64,000 bases of DNA, taken from NCBI GenBank assembly GCA_023461275.1, contig JAEYMI010000020.1:1-64000 (forward strand). The letters run 5' to 3'. Numbering within the stretch: position 1 is the first letter of the stretch; each line of letters starts with the position of its first letter. A program made the translations under genes and the position numbers. Below are positions 1 through 8,195 of this stretch, piece after piece. The stretch is from Actinomycetes bacterium (GTDB lineage Bacteria > Actinomycetota > Actinomycetes > Mycobacteriales > Mycobacteriaceae). Below the pieces are notes generated by a model. It worked only from the letters and a program-made list of their open reading frames with translations. It ran no database searches and was not told the DNA's origin.

Positions 1-100
1 CAGCATCGTCGGGAAACCATTCCCGAAACTCCTGAAATGTCCGCGGGTAGTCCACCCCGCCGACCGGCGCATCCACCGTCGAAACAGCCCTGACCTGCAT
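1..100 (-). CDS. IS1595-type transposase, N-terminal fragment (runs off the left edge)
   Basis: Reading leftwards from an ATG at 98-100, the frame stays open to base 1, so only the first 33 residues are visible. They begin MQVRAVSTVDAPVGGVDYPR and continue T-F-Q-E-F-R-E-W-F-P-D-D. From memory, this V-D-Y-P-R ... E-F ... W-F ... D pattern is the start of IS1595 (ISXO2-like) transposases, ahead of a zinc-binding segment and a DDE-type nuclease domain that would lie outside the window. The terminal inverted repeat cannot be placed with confidence, because only one end of the element could be present (roughly 101-140). An SOS-like box lies 48 bp upstream of the start. The family call rests on a short stretch, so confidence is moderate. 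Confidence 0.6.
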   Translation of the reverse strand, partial: MQVRAVSTVDAPVGGVDYPRTFQEFREWFPDDA

Positions 101-147
101 AGGTCCATTTAAACAGATAAGCAGTACGTTTGTTCCATACTGCCAGA

Positions 148-163
148 TCGAACACATGTTCGC
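148..163. promoter_or_regulatory. Candidate LexA (SOS) box
   Basis: TCGAACACATGTTCGC matches the actinobacterial LexA operator TCGAAC-N4-GTTCGA at all but the last base. It lies between the transposase start (100, reading left) and the end of the carotenoid desaturase gene (253). The only start it could serve in the window is the transposase. It may also be the remnant promoter of a gene displaced by the insertion. Confidence 0.5.
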
Positions 164-252
164 AAGGGATTCGGGGAGCTGATTCGAAGAGCGTCAAATA
201 CATACTGGCACAGCGTAATTCGAACCAGGGCGAACCGGTCATCCAGGTTGAA

Positions 253-1776
253 TCAAGCCTGCCCGATCATCTCCGCGACGATCTTCCCCGACAGCATCAC
301 CAGCGGGAGCCCGCCACCGGGATGCGCCGACCCGCCGACCAGGTAGAGCCCGGGCACCGGTGACCGGTTGGCCGGACGCAGGAACGCGGCGCGAGCACCG
401 TTCGACGACGACCCGTAGATCGATCCGCCGGGCGTCATCGTGAGTCGCTCGAGGTCGGCCGGCGAACGCAGTATGCGGTGCCGGATCTTGGACCGCACGT
501 CGACGCCACGTTCGGCCATCACCTCGAGGATGGTGTCGGCGTAGGTTTCGGTCAGTCCGGGCGTGGTCCAGTCGACACCGGACGTCGGGTCGTGCGGGGG
601 TGCGTTGACGAGCACAAACCAAGCGGCCGTGCCGGATTCGGGGACGATCGCCGGGTCGTCGGGGGCGCTGATGTAGATCGTCGGGCGCGGGACCGGACGA
701 GGGTGGCTTCCTCGGCGCCCGAACCTGGACGCGCGCCCGAAGACCGAATCGAACTCGTCGTCGTAGTCCTCGGCGAACAGCAGATGGTGATGGGCGACGT
801 CATCAGGAGGGTCGTCGACGGCCAGCAGCAGTACGAAACCCGAGAGCGACCGCGTCGTCCGAGAGACCTGTCGCGCAACGCGTTTCGTTGCGCCGCGCAG
901 CAGCGTCGACGGCAGGAGTCGGCAGTAGATCTCCCGCGCGTCGGCGTTGGCGACGACGATGTCCGCGCGACGCCGGGTACCGTTCGTCAGGATGACTCCG
1001 TCGGCGCGGCCCGACGACGCGGTGAGTTCGACGACCTCGGCACCGGTTTCGATGGAGCCGCCCAACGACTCCAAACGATCACGCAGCGCTGAGGCGATCC
1101 TGGTCAAACCGCCACGGACATACCAGGATCCCATCGACTGCTCGGCCCACGGCACCGTCGCCAATGCGGCCGGCGCATGCCGCGGATCCGAACCGGTGTA
1201 CGTCGCATACCGATCGAGCAGCATCAGCAGCCGCGGGTCAGTGAGGTACTGTCGTCCCAATCCGCGCAACGACTGCCACGGGGCGATCGTCGCGAGGTCT
1301 TTCACGCGTGCCGACATCCGCAGCATGTCGAGCGGACCACCGAGTGGTGACTCGAGGAACGGGACATGGGTGGCATCCCAGATCGCCTCGGCGCGAGCAA
1401 GAAATGCCGCCCACTGCGCGCCCGTTCCCGGGCCGAGCGCTGCGTCGAGTGCATCCGGAATGGCGTCGAGCCTGCCGGGCATGTCGAGGATGGTCCCGTC
1501 GGGGAAGCGGTAGCGGGCGGCCGGGGCGAGGCGCTGCAGATCAAGGACCTCCGACGCCGGAGAACCGGTGTCGGAGAACAACTCCTCCAGCACGTACGGC
1601 ATGGTGACCAGCGACGGCCCGGTGTCGAAGAGGAAGTCGTCGACCTCGACGACGCCGAGCTTTCCGCCGATCTCGTCGGCCTGTTCGAGGACGGTGACGC
1701 GATGTCCGAGCGCTTGCAGCCGAACCGCTGCTGCCAGTCCGCCGACACCCGCACCGACCACGATGATCTCACTCAT
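253..1776 (-). CDS. CrtI/CrtD-family carotenoid desaturase (FAD-dependent)
   Basis: The 507-residue product has the size and architecture of CrtI-type FAD amine oxidoreductases. A dinucleotide-binding GAGVGGL sits at residues 8-14, with the GGK loop shortly after. Near the C-terminus, GLYLVGGSAHPGGGLP fits the bacterial phytoene-dehydrogenase signature. These enzymes insert double bonds into, or otherwise oxidise, acyclic carotenes at the membrane. It is the last gene of a four-gene operon, starting 19 bp after the glycosyltransferase gene ends. With hydratase and glycosyltransferase partners, a CrtD-like role (3,4-desaturation of a 1-hydroxylated carotenoid) is more likely than first-step phytoene desaturation, because no crtB or crtE is nearby. 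Substrate is inferred; family is firm. Confidence 0.8.
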   Translation of the reverse strand: MSEIIVVGAGVGGLAAAVRLQALGHRVTVLEQADEIGGKLGVVEVDDFLFDTGPSLVTMPYVLEELFSDTGSPASEVLDLQRLAPAARYRFPDGTILDMPGRLDAIPDALDAALGPGTGAQWAAFLARAEAIWDATHVPFLESPLGGPLDMLRMSARVKDLATIAPWQSLRGLGRQYLTDPRLLMLLDRYATYTGSDPRHAPAALATVPWAEQSMGSWYVRGGLTRIASALRDRLESLGGSIETGAEVVELTASSGRADGVILTNGTRRRADIVVANADAREIYCRLLPSTLLRGATKRVARQVSRTTRSLSGFVLLLAVDDPPDDVAHHHLLFAEDYDDEFDSVFGRASRFGRRGSHPRPVPRPTIYISAPDDPAIVPESGTAAWFVLVNAPPHDPTSGVDWTTPGLTETYADTILEVMAERGVDVRSKIRHRILRSPADLERLTMTPGGSIYGSSSNGARAAFLRPANRSPVPGLYLVGGSAHPGGGLPLVMLSGKIVAEMIGQA

Positions 1777-1795
1777 CGGCTCACCTCGGTCTCGT

Positions 1796-2941
1796 TCATC
1801 GGCTCACCTCGACGACCCGTCCCTTCCACCGCAACCCACCCCGACGGCGCGACACAACGGAATCCGTTGTCAGCGAGGCGAACAGCGCCACCGAGACCGG
1901 ATGTGCCAGGGCATCCGGCCACACGCGACCACCGGTTCGTCGGGCCACCAACGCGCGCGATGCCACGCCGGCGGCATACCCGAGCAACCCGACGCGCGAC
2001 CGATATGCGACGACCGCAGCGGCAGGCACGACGTAGGCCAGCAGCAGCGTCGACGTCACCGCGGCAGCGCCCGCCGACGATCCGAAGGCTGCCCACAACG
2101 ACTTTCGGTATCCGTTGCGGACCTCATCCCATCCGTTGTACATCCGGCACGTCGCCACCTCGCTGCCCTCGGCCACCACACCTCGACCGCCGACGGCCTT
2201 CACCGCGCGAAGAATCCCGATGTCCTCCAACACATCTGTGCGGACCGAACCGTGACCGCCGGCGCGACGGTAGGCGTCGGCGTCGACGACGAGCAGTTGA
2301 CCATTCGCCGCCGACAGTGACGGCCGCGACGACGTCTCAGCGAGCCCGAGCGGCAACGTGCTCATCCACGACCATTGCAGCAACGGCTGGACGAGTCGTT
2401 CGGATACACCGGAAACATATTGGCGCGGATACGGACACAACAGGTCCAGCGCTGCCGATCGCATCAGGGCCACCGACGAGGTGAAGGCATGAGGTTCGAC
2501 GCGGACGTCGGCGTCGACGAAGATCAGCACGCCGCGCGCGTCCTCACTGCTGAGACCGGCGGACGCGAGTTGGTGACAGGCCCACGGCTTTCCGAGCCAC
2601 CCTGCAGGCGTCGGGGAGCCGTGCAGCAGAGTCACGCGATCGTCGAGCGACGCCACGTCGGCCACCAGTGACGCTGTGCCGTCGGCTGATTCATCGTCGA
2701 GTACGTAGATGCGCACCTGACCAGGCCAGCGGTCTGCGGCAGCACGGATCGCGGTCAAGCACTCGACGACGTTGACGGCCTCGTCGCGCACCGGTAGCAG
2801 TACGGCCAGCGGTTCGGGTGCGGGCACAGCGTCGTGGTCGGGCGTGCGGATGCGTCGGAGGTTATCGACGGTCAGGGCCAGCGAACTGACCGCGATGGCC
2901 GAGCCCGCGGCGACCATCCGGTCAGCGATGCGACGTCGCAT
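1796..2941 (-). CDS. Family 2 glycosyltransferase, CruG/CruC-like (carotenoid glycosylation)
   Basis: A 381-residue GT2 protein. An N-terminal hydrophobic segment (about residues 8-25) is followed by the nucleotide-sugar fold: LAVLLPVRDE, a D-D-E stretch in YVLDDES, the metal-binding FVDADV, and DVLEDIGI where the catalytic acid is expected. Two or three hydrophobic segments at the C-terminus suggest membrane anchoring. The gene overlaps the end of the CruF-like gene by 20 bp (2922-2941), so the two are probably translated together. In cyanobacteria, CruF and CruG act in sequence to hydrate and then glycosylate myxoxanthophyll, and the same order here suggests a glycosylated acyclic or monocyclic carotenoid. 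The acceptor is inferred from this context. Confidence 0.72.
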   Translation of the reverse strand: MRRRIADRMVAAGSAIAVSSLALTVDNLRRIRTPDHDAVPAPEPLAVLLPVRDEAVNVVECLTAIRAAADRWPGQVRIYVLDDESADGTASLVADVASLDDRVTLLHGSPTPAGWLGKPWACHQLASAGLSSEDARGVLIFVDADVRVEPHAFTSSVALMRSAALDLLCPYPRQYVSGVSERLVQPLLQWSWMSTLPLGLAETSSRPSLSAANGQLLVVDADAYRRAGGHGSVRTDVLEDIGILRAVKAVGGRGVVAEGSEVATCRMYNGWDEVRNGYRKSLWAAFGSSAGAAAVTSTLLLAYVVPAAAVVAYRSRVGLLGYAAGVASRALVARRTGGRVWPDALAHPVSVALFASLTTDSVVSRRRGGLRWKGRVVEVSR

Positions 2942-3746
2942 CGTCGGCTCGTTGTTCGGGGGTCCGCTGTTCTCGAATCAACGAAATCGCCAGCGGCACA
3001 GCGATCAGACCCATGATGATGCCGCCCACCAATGCCACGGGCGGGTGGCCCCAGAAGAAGACGTTGGCCACCACCGAGGTGACGTAGGTCCACAGATAGA
3101 CCGAGATGGGGATCACGAAGGTGGCGTTCTCCGACGGGCGGGTGAGCACGACGTTCAGCACGGTGAGCATGAGGAACGCGACCAGCAGCCAGCCGAGGAA
3201 GTTGGTGATCGGGATGCCGTCGACGCCGGGGATCGCGGGCGTCGGATACCGCCACACCCAGTACCCGGCATCCACCATCTGGGGGTCGAGGAAGACATCC
3301 CATGCGGTCAGCGCGAAGGCCCCGACAACCGGTGCGCGCCAACCCGTTCCGACGAGACGCCGCGCCACCACCAGCGCCGGCCAGGCCATCATGATCCACG
3401 CCAGCGGGACCAGTACCGGCACGCCGAGCAATTCGAGCCCGAGATTGCCGGTGTAGCTGTACTCACCGAACGGGAAACCCGTGTGCACTCCGACGGTCTC
3501 CGCGATGAGCCCACCGCCGCCGGCGACCACGAAAAGCAGCGCGGCGCCGCGCAATCCGTAGACACTCGCGACGTCGACGAGCATCGCCGCCGAGAGCAGC
3601 AGCACGCTGGCCACCGTGAGCGCCAGGTTGCCGCCGCCGGTGAGCGGGAACGCGGTCTGTACGCACGCGGTCGCCGCGATCAGCGTCCACGCGGCCACCC
3701 GGATCGGCGGGTGCCGGCGGATCATCTCGAGCGTTCCGGCACTCAT
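2922..3746 (-). CDS. CruF-like carotenoid biosynthesis membrane protein (1',2'-hydratase family)
   Basis: A 274-residue integral membrane protein with about seven hydrophobic segments. It contains HTGFPFGEYSYTGNLG, a hallmark of the CruF/DUF422 carotenoid family, and conserved W-x-D-V-F-L-D-P-Q-M in the middle. CruF-type enzymes add water across the terminal double bond of psi-end carotenes, giving a tertiary hydroxyl that can be glycosylated. Its ATG overlaps the stop of the upstream CrtA-like gene as ATGA (3743-3746), and its 3' end overlaps the glycosyltransferase gene. This is tight translational coupling within the operon. Family assignment is good; hydratase activity is inferred. Confidence 0.75.
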   Translation of the reverse strand: MSAGTLEMIRRHPPIRVAAWTLIAATACVQTAFPLTGGGNLALTVASVLLLSAAMLVDVASVYGLRGAALLFVVAGGGGLIAETVGVHTGFPFGEYSYTGNLGLELLGVPVLVPLAWIMMAWPALVVARRLVGTGWRAPVVGAFALTAWDVFLDPQMVDAGYWVWRYPTPAIPGVDGIPITNFLGWLLVAFLMLTVLNVVLTRPSENATFVIPISVYLWTYVTSVVANVFFWGHPPVALVGGIIMGLIAVPLAISLIREQRTPEQRADDATSHR

Positions 3747-4516
3747 ATGGCTGAACCTGTATGTGTCACATCGTCATACGACCTGCCGTCGTACGAGCCA
3801 ACCATGTCCACGACGGCCAGCCGGGCGAACAGCTCCTCGGCATACCAACGTTCCGGTTTTGTGCGTCGGATCGCGGCAACGTGACCAGGCGACTTGTAGG
3901 CAAACGTCGACAGATCCTGCGCCGAATTCCACACCGAGAAGGTGCCCTGCAAGCCGATCGGCGACTCCCCCACCCCCAATGCCAGCCGCAGGCCGCGGTT
4001 GCCGGCAAGATCGTCGACGACGGGCGGCACCGCACGCCAAAACGAGGGCATGCGGGTGGGATGTAACCGTGCCCGGGTAATCGCGGCGACGGGACCGCTC
4101 CACGACTTGCGGTCGGCGACCACCGCTCCGAACGGTTCGGCACCCGACCATCGGCCCTTGGAACTCAACGGCCGCATCGTGACCCGCAGTTCCTCATTAC
4201 TGGCCGCCGACCACTGTCGCATCGGCGTCGAATCCGCTGCGGCACGTGCGGAGTCGGCGTCATCGAAGACGGTCAGCGCCGCCCAGTGGTGAATGTCGGC
4301 GTCGCGCATTGTGAACGTGCGCCCGGAACCGGTGCCGAGGAGTTTCGCGAACCGCACACCGGGCAACGAGCGCAGCCCGCGTCGTCCGAAAGCCATTCGG
4401 CCCAACGCCGGGCCGACGCGACGAACACCCCAGACGCGCAGTTCTACCACCGGCCCGTTCAGCACCGATTCGTCCAGCTCTGCCGGTCTGTTCGACTCTG
4501 CCGGCGCCCCGTCCAT
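3743..4516 (-). CDS. CrtA-like (spheroidene monooxygenase family) protein
   Basis: A 257-residue protein resembling purple-bacterial CrtA along its length. It has an early R-R-x-x-x-x-L-P-G-V-x-F-x-K-L-L-G-T-G stretch, GRWSGAEPF, GPVAAITRA, FWRAVP, GVGESPIGLQGTFSVWNS and a late W-Y-x-E-E-L-F-A-R-L. CrtA is a haem or oxygen-dependent monooxygenase that places a keto group at C-2 of acyclic carotenoids. It is the first gene of the operon, and its TGA shares ATGA with the CruF-like start. The actinobacterial substrate is unknown. The context predicts a ketolated, hydrated and possibly glycosylated carotenoid. Confidence 0.7.
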   Translation of the reverse strand: MDGAPAESNRPAELDESVLNGPVVELRVWGVRRVGPALGRMAFGRRGLRSLPGVRFAKLLGTGSGRTFTMRDADIHHWAALTVFDDADSARAAADSTPMRQWSAASNEELRVTMRPLSSKGRWSGAEPFGAVVADRKSWSGPVAAITRARLHPTRMPSFWRAVPPVVDDLAGNRGLRLALGVGESPIGLQGTFSVWNSAQDLSTFAYKSPGHVAAIRRTKPERWYAEELFARLAVVDMVGSYDGRSYDDVTHTGSAI

Positions 4517-4587
4517 GGTGACGACGATAGCCGCGAAACGGACGGGGCGTGGCCGTGCATCAGTTCACGCGCGAGGGCAGACCAGCG

Positions 4588-5811
4588 TCAGTTCACCAAG
4601 GAGTCCAGCGCGACGTCGGGATCGGTGAGCTTGCTGGGATCGACCGGGACCCGGGCGGTGATGAGGGCTTTGATGGCGTCGAGCTGATCCCAGATGTTGA
4701 CCTGCATTCCGGCCTGTACGCGGTGCTCGGCGTCGAGCCAGAACGCCAGGAACTCGCGTTTGTCGACGTCGCCGCGGAACACCACCGTGGCGTCGCTGTC
4801 GGCGAGTCCGGCGTACTCCATGCCGAGGTCGTACTGGTCGGTGAAGAAGTACGGCAGGTTGGTGTACTCGGCCTTGTCGCCGAGCATGTTCGTCACCGCA
4901 ACGGCCGGCTGGTTGAGCGCGTTGGCCCAATGCTCGGTGCGCACCCGACGTTTCAGGACGGGGTGTTCGGCGTTGGCGATGTCGCCGGCGACGTAGATGT
5001 CGGGGTCGCTACTCTGCAAAGCGGCGCTGACCAGAACACCGCCGCCGTCGATGTCGAGGCCGGCGGATTCGGCGAGTGCGAGGTTGGGAACCGCACCCGC
5101 GGCGACGAGCACCGCGTCGGCCTCGACGGTGGACCCGTCGCCGAGCAGCAGCCCGGTGGCGACGCCATCGGAGGTGGTGATCTCCTTGACGTCGACCTCG
5201 GTCCGCAGATCGACGCCGTGCTCACGGTGCAGCTTCGCGAAGATCTCCGCGACATCGGAGCCGAGCACCCGCTGCAACGGCAGCGCCGACCGCTCGACGA
5301 CGGTGACCTGTGCGCCGCGTTGGCGTGCGCTGGCCGCGACCTCCAACCCGATCCAGCCGCCACCGAGGATGGCCAGACGTTTGCCGTCGCCGATGGCGTC
5401 GCTCAACGATTCCGCGTCGTCGATCGAGCGCAGGTAGTGCACGCCCGCTGCGTCCGCGCCCGGTATGTCGAGGTGTCGTGAGCTCGAACCGGTTGCCAGC
5501 AGCAGCTTGTCGTAGGACTGGGTGGAACCGTCGGGCAACGTGACGGTTTTGGCCTTCGCGTCGACGGACCTGATCTCGGTGCCAGGCCGGAACTCGACGT
5601 TCTGGTTGCGGTACCAACTCTCGTCGTGGACGGTGAAATCGTCGAGCTTCTTGTCGCCGGCAAGGAAGTCCTTGGACAGCGGCGGCCGCTCGTAGGGGAG
5701 GTAGATCTCGGAGCCGAAGAGGATCACCTCGTCGGGCGAATCCTGATCCCGGAGGGCCTCAGCGGCTTTGGCGCCGGCGAGCCCGCCGCCGACGATGACG
5801 ATGGTGGACAT
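4588..5811 (-). CDS. FAD/NAD-dependent ferredoxin (rubredoxin) reductase
   Basis: A 407-residue flavoprotein of the BphA4/ThcD class. It has an FAD-binding GGGLAGAKAA at residues 8-17, the Y-E-R-P-P-L-S-K motif near residue 40, an NAD-binding GGGWIGLEVAA in the middle, and YVAGDIAN before a C-terminal dimerisation domain. Such enzymes pass electrons from NAD(P)H to ferredoxin or rubredoxin for a P450 or hydroxylase. No ferredoxin, rubredoxin or oxygenase gene adjoins it, so its partner is unknown. It stands alone, about 70 bp from the carotenoid operon and reading the same way. An electron supply for the CrtA-like monooxygenase is possible but speculative. Confidence 0.82.
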   Translation of the reverse strand: MSTIVIVGGGLAGAKAAEALRDQDSPDEVILFGSEIYLPYERPPLSKDFLAGDKKLDDFTVHDESWYRNQNVEFRPGTEIRSVDAKAKTVTLPDGSTQSYDKLLLATGSSSRHLDIPGADAAGVHYLRSIDDAESLSDAIGDGKRLAILGGGWIGLEVAASARQRGAQVTVVERSALPLQRVLGSDVAEIFAKLHREHGVDLRTEVDVKEITTSDGVATGLLLGDGSTVEADAVLVAAGAVPNLALAESAGLDIDGGGVLVSAALQSSDPDIYVAGDIANAEHPVLKRRVRTEHWANALNQPAVAVTNMLGDKAEYTNLPYFFTDQYDLGMEYAGLADSDATVVFRGDVDKREFLAFWLDAEHRVQAGMQVNIWDQLDAIKALITARVPVDPSKLTDPDVALDSLVN

Positions 5812-5887
5812 GGTCGATCCTCTCTGTCGTGGCTGGGGGTCTCGTGGCGTACATACTGGTCAGCGGGCCATAGTCAACGAGTCATAG

Positions 5888-6457
5888 TCAGGGAGTCACG
5901 GACTGCCGACCGAACTCGGTGACCAGGGCGGAATTGAAGGCGGCCAGATCGTCGGGCTTGCGGCTGGAGATCAGCGTCGACGATCCTTCGCGGTCTACGA
6001 CGACCTCCTCGTCGACCCAGGTGCCGCCCGCGTTGATGATGTCGGTGCGCACGCTCGGCCATGACGTCAAGGTGCGGCCGCGCAGCACGTCGGCCTCGAT
6101 CAACGACCACGGGCCGTGGCAGATCACCGCGACGGGTTTGCCGCTGTCGAAGAAGCCCCGGATGAAGCGGACCGCCGAGGTGACGGTGCGCAGGTAGTCG
6201 GGGTTGGCGACGCCGCCGGGCAGGACCAGCGCGTCGAAGTCCTTCGCCGTCACCGCGTCGGTGGTGGCGTCGACGGGGAAGGTGTCGGCCTTGTCGAGGT
6301 GATTGAAGGCCTGCACCGTGCCGCTCTCGGTGGACACCAGGCGCGGCGTGCCGCCGGTGGCCTCGACGGCCTTCCACGGTTCGGTCAGTTCCACCTGCTC
6401 GATGCCCTCGGGGGCGACGAGAAAGGCGACGGTCCGTCCGGTGAGCTCTTCTGCCAT
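5888..6457 (-). CDS. DJ-1/PfpI-family protein (type 1 glutamine amidotransferase-like)
   Basis: The 189-residue product covers a single DJ-1/PfpI domain. The nucleophile elbow is VICHGPW, with the reactive cysteine followed by histidine, and an acidic residue in the early EGIEQVEL segment corresponds to the glutamate that activates this cysteine. Members act as glyoxalases, deglycases or intracellular proteases in carbonyl and oxidative stress. The length matches the YhbO/PfpI group. It ends 76 bp upstream of the reductase gene start and may share a transcript with it. Exact activity cannot be read from sequence. Confidence 0.82.
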   Translation of the reverse strand: MAEELTGRTVAFLVAPEGIEQVELTEPWKAVEATGGTPRLVSTESGTVQAFNHLDKADTFPVDATTDAVTAKDFDALVLPGGVANPDYLRTVTSAVRFIRGFFDSGKPVAVICHGPWSLIEADVLRGRTLTSWPSVRTDIINAGGTWVDEEVVVDREGSSTLISSRKPDDLAAFNSALVTEFGRQSVTP

Positions 6458-6661
6458 GCTGGCGACTCCTCGTGTTCAGTTGGCGCTGTTGAGTTAGCGC
6501 TGTTGAGTTCGTGGGTTTCGACGATCGCACCTGACGGCGCGTGCGAACCAAAAGCCTTGGGACTCAAGCTTTCCGGTACTGGGCGCTGGCGCGCACAAAT
6601 GGCGAGGCGCCAACGGCCTCTCTATCGACCGTACGCCTCGGAACCCGGCTACGGTGGCGGC

Positions 6662-7765
6662 ATGACTGGTACCTCGGATGTCGCGGTGATCGGCGCGGGC
6701 ATTGTCGGGCTCTGCGCGGCGCACCAGCTGGCCGCACGCGGACTCAGCGTCACCGTGTACGAGGTGGGCGAGCCGGGGTCGGGCCAGTCCGCCGGGCAGT
6801 CCCGAATCTTCCGGCACGCACACGACGACCCGCGGCTCGTCGAGCTCGTGGTGCGGTCGTTGGCCATGTGGCGCGAGTGGGAGGACGAGTTCGGCGTCGA
6901 ACTGGTCTCGCGGGACGGATGCCTGGCTCTCGGCGACGCCGCGGTGCGTCGACTCGACGTGATGTCGCGGTACCCGCAGATCGGTGCGCGGGCCGTCGAT
7001 GAAGGCGACCTGCAGACGTTGCTTCCGGCTCTCGCCGACTACGACGGTCCGGCGATCTTCGACCCGTCGGGTGGTTCTATCCGGACCCAGCAGGCTGTTG
7101 CCGCACTGTCGGCGCCGTTGGCCGGTCGGCTGGTGCATGAGCAGGTGATCTCGGTGGAGCAGTCCAAAGATGCTGTGCGCGTGCGCTGTCCGACGTCGCT
7201 GTCGGAGCATGGTGCCCTGGTGGTGTGTGCGGGTCGGGGTACCGCGGCGATCACGCGTGGGGTGGGTATGCGTCTGCCGATCGCGTTGGGCGCGCACGTG
7301 CGGGTGTCGTTTGCGCTGAGAGAACCGGTGAGCACGCTTCCAACCCTGCAGGACGGAAGTGGTGCCTTTGGATTCTCCGGTGTGTACGCCGCGGCGTATC
7401 CGGACGGCTCTGCCTACGGACTCGGCATGGCCGGCTCGGTGGATGCCGACAACGACGGAACCATCACCGATACAACAGGATTCGACGAACTCACCCGACA
7501 ACCGCAGGGCTACGTCGCGCGCGCTCTGCCCGGTTTCGATCCGACGCCACGCGACGTCGTGCACTGCTGGGTGACCCGGCTGCCCTGGGGCGACGACGGC
7601 GTCGGGATCTGGAAGTCCGGACAGGTCTACGCCCTCGCCGGGCACAACCTGTTCAAGCACGCGCCGGTGCTGGGTGAGGCGCTGACGGAGTCGGTTGTGA
7701 CGCAGCGGGTTCCCGATCCGTTCGGACCCGAGCATCGGTTGGGTGCCGAACCCGACGCCGGCTGA
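6662..7765 (+). CDS. DAO-family FAD-dependent oxidoreductase
   Basis: The frame is open from 6116, but the protein clearly begins at ATG 6662 (MTGTSDVAVIGAGIVGL). This places the FAD-binding GAGIVG at residues 10-15, giving 367 residues, the usual size of sarcosine oxidase/DAO proteins. Other features are the GQSAGQSR segment after the first Rossmann half, where the flavin attaches or packs in this family, and an AGHNLFKHAP segment near the end. Members oxidise amino acids or N-methylated amines and release hydrogen peroxide. It diverges from the PfpI gene across about 200 bp. Substrate unknown. Confidence 0.72.
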   Translation: MTGTSDVAVIGAGIVGLCAAHQLAARGLSVTVYEVGEPGSGQSAGQSRIFRHAHDDPRLVELVVRSLAMWREWEDEFGVELVSRDGCLALGDAAVRRLDVMSRYPQIGARAVDEGDLQTLLPALADYDGPAIFDPSGGSIRTQQAVAALSAPLAGRLVHEQVISVEQSKDAVRVRCPTSLSEHGALVVCAGRGTAAITRGVGMRLPIALGAHVRVSFALREPVSTLPTLQDGSGAFGFSGVYAAAYPDGSAYGLGMAGSVDADNDGTITDTTGFDELTRQPQGYVARALPGFDPTPRDVVHCWVTRLPWGDDGVGIWKSGQVYALAGHNLFKHAPVLGEALTESVVTQRVPDPFGPEHRLGAEPDAG

Positions 7766-7832
7766 GCCGGATCGATTACTGGGCCGGATCGAGTACTGGG
7801 CTGTCGGGCACTGGGCTGGGCGCGCACTAGGC
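7766..7832. repeat. Short degenerate tandem repeat (about 16-17 bp period)
   Basis: Two 17-bp copies, GCCGGATCGATTACTGG (7766-7782) and GCCGGATCGAGTACTGG (7783-7799), are followed by two decayed copies keeping CACTGGGC and CACTAGGC. It fills the gap between the oxidoreductase stop and the small membrane-protein gene, whose ribosome-binding region may overlap it. Confidence 0.5.
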
Positions 7833-7840
7833 TGGGCGGT

Positions 7841-8131
7841 ATGTCTGTTGATGCCACCGTCCCCGTTGTCGCTGTCGGCCTGGTCGGCGGTTACGCCGTC
7901 GCCCGGTTCAGCAATCGTCGTGAGCTCGGCGGCGTGGTGCTCGGCGCCGCGGGTTTGTGGTCTGCGAGCAGGTGGGCCAAGCGCGGACCGGCCGTCGCGG
8001 GCGGGTTGCTGGCGACGTATCTGGTTGCGTTCGGCGGGTCGCATCCGCTGGCCAAGAAGATCGGAGCGTGGCCGGCGGTCGGGGTGGTGACCGGCGTCGC
8101 GACCGGTGCGACTTACGCGCTCACCCGCTGA
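7841..8131 (+). CDS. Small hydrophobic protein of unknown function
   Basis: A 96-residue glycine- and alanine-rich protein with about three hydrophobic stretches: residues 8-20, 28-42 and 52-90, the last including a G-V-V-T-G-V-A-T-G-A run. Basic residues lie between them (R-R near 26, K-R near 47). It is probably an inner-membrane protein. The ATG follows the short tandem repeat. The next gene, a type II NADH dehydrogenase, starts 64 bp later, so co-expression is possible. I do not recognise the family. Confidence 0.6.
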   Translation: MSVDATVPVVAVGLVGGYAVARFSNRRELGGVVLGAAGLWSASRWAKRGPAVAGGLLATYLVAFGGSHPLAKKIGAWPAVGVVTGVATGATYALTR

Positions 8132-8195
8132 GGTGGTGCGGATCACCCTGATTGATCACCACTTGCCACGAGTGAATCTCTGACACAATCGACGC

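Noticed and set aside
253..1776. First-step phytoene desaturase of a full carotenoid cluster
   Set aside because: No crtE or crtB in the operon; tailoring partners make a later-step desaturase more likely.
6494..8146. 550-codon minus-strand frame
   Set aside because: Arginine/histidine-rich with no domain, and opposite a clear FAD oxidoreductase gene.
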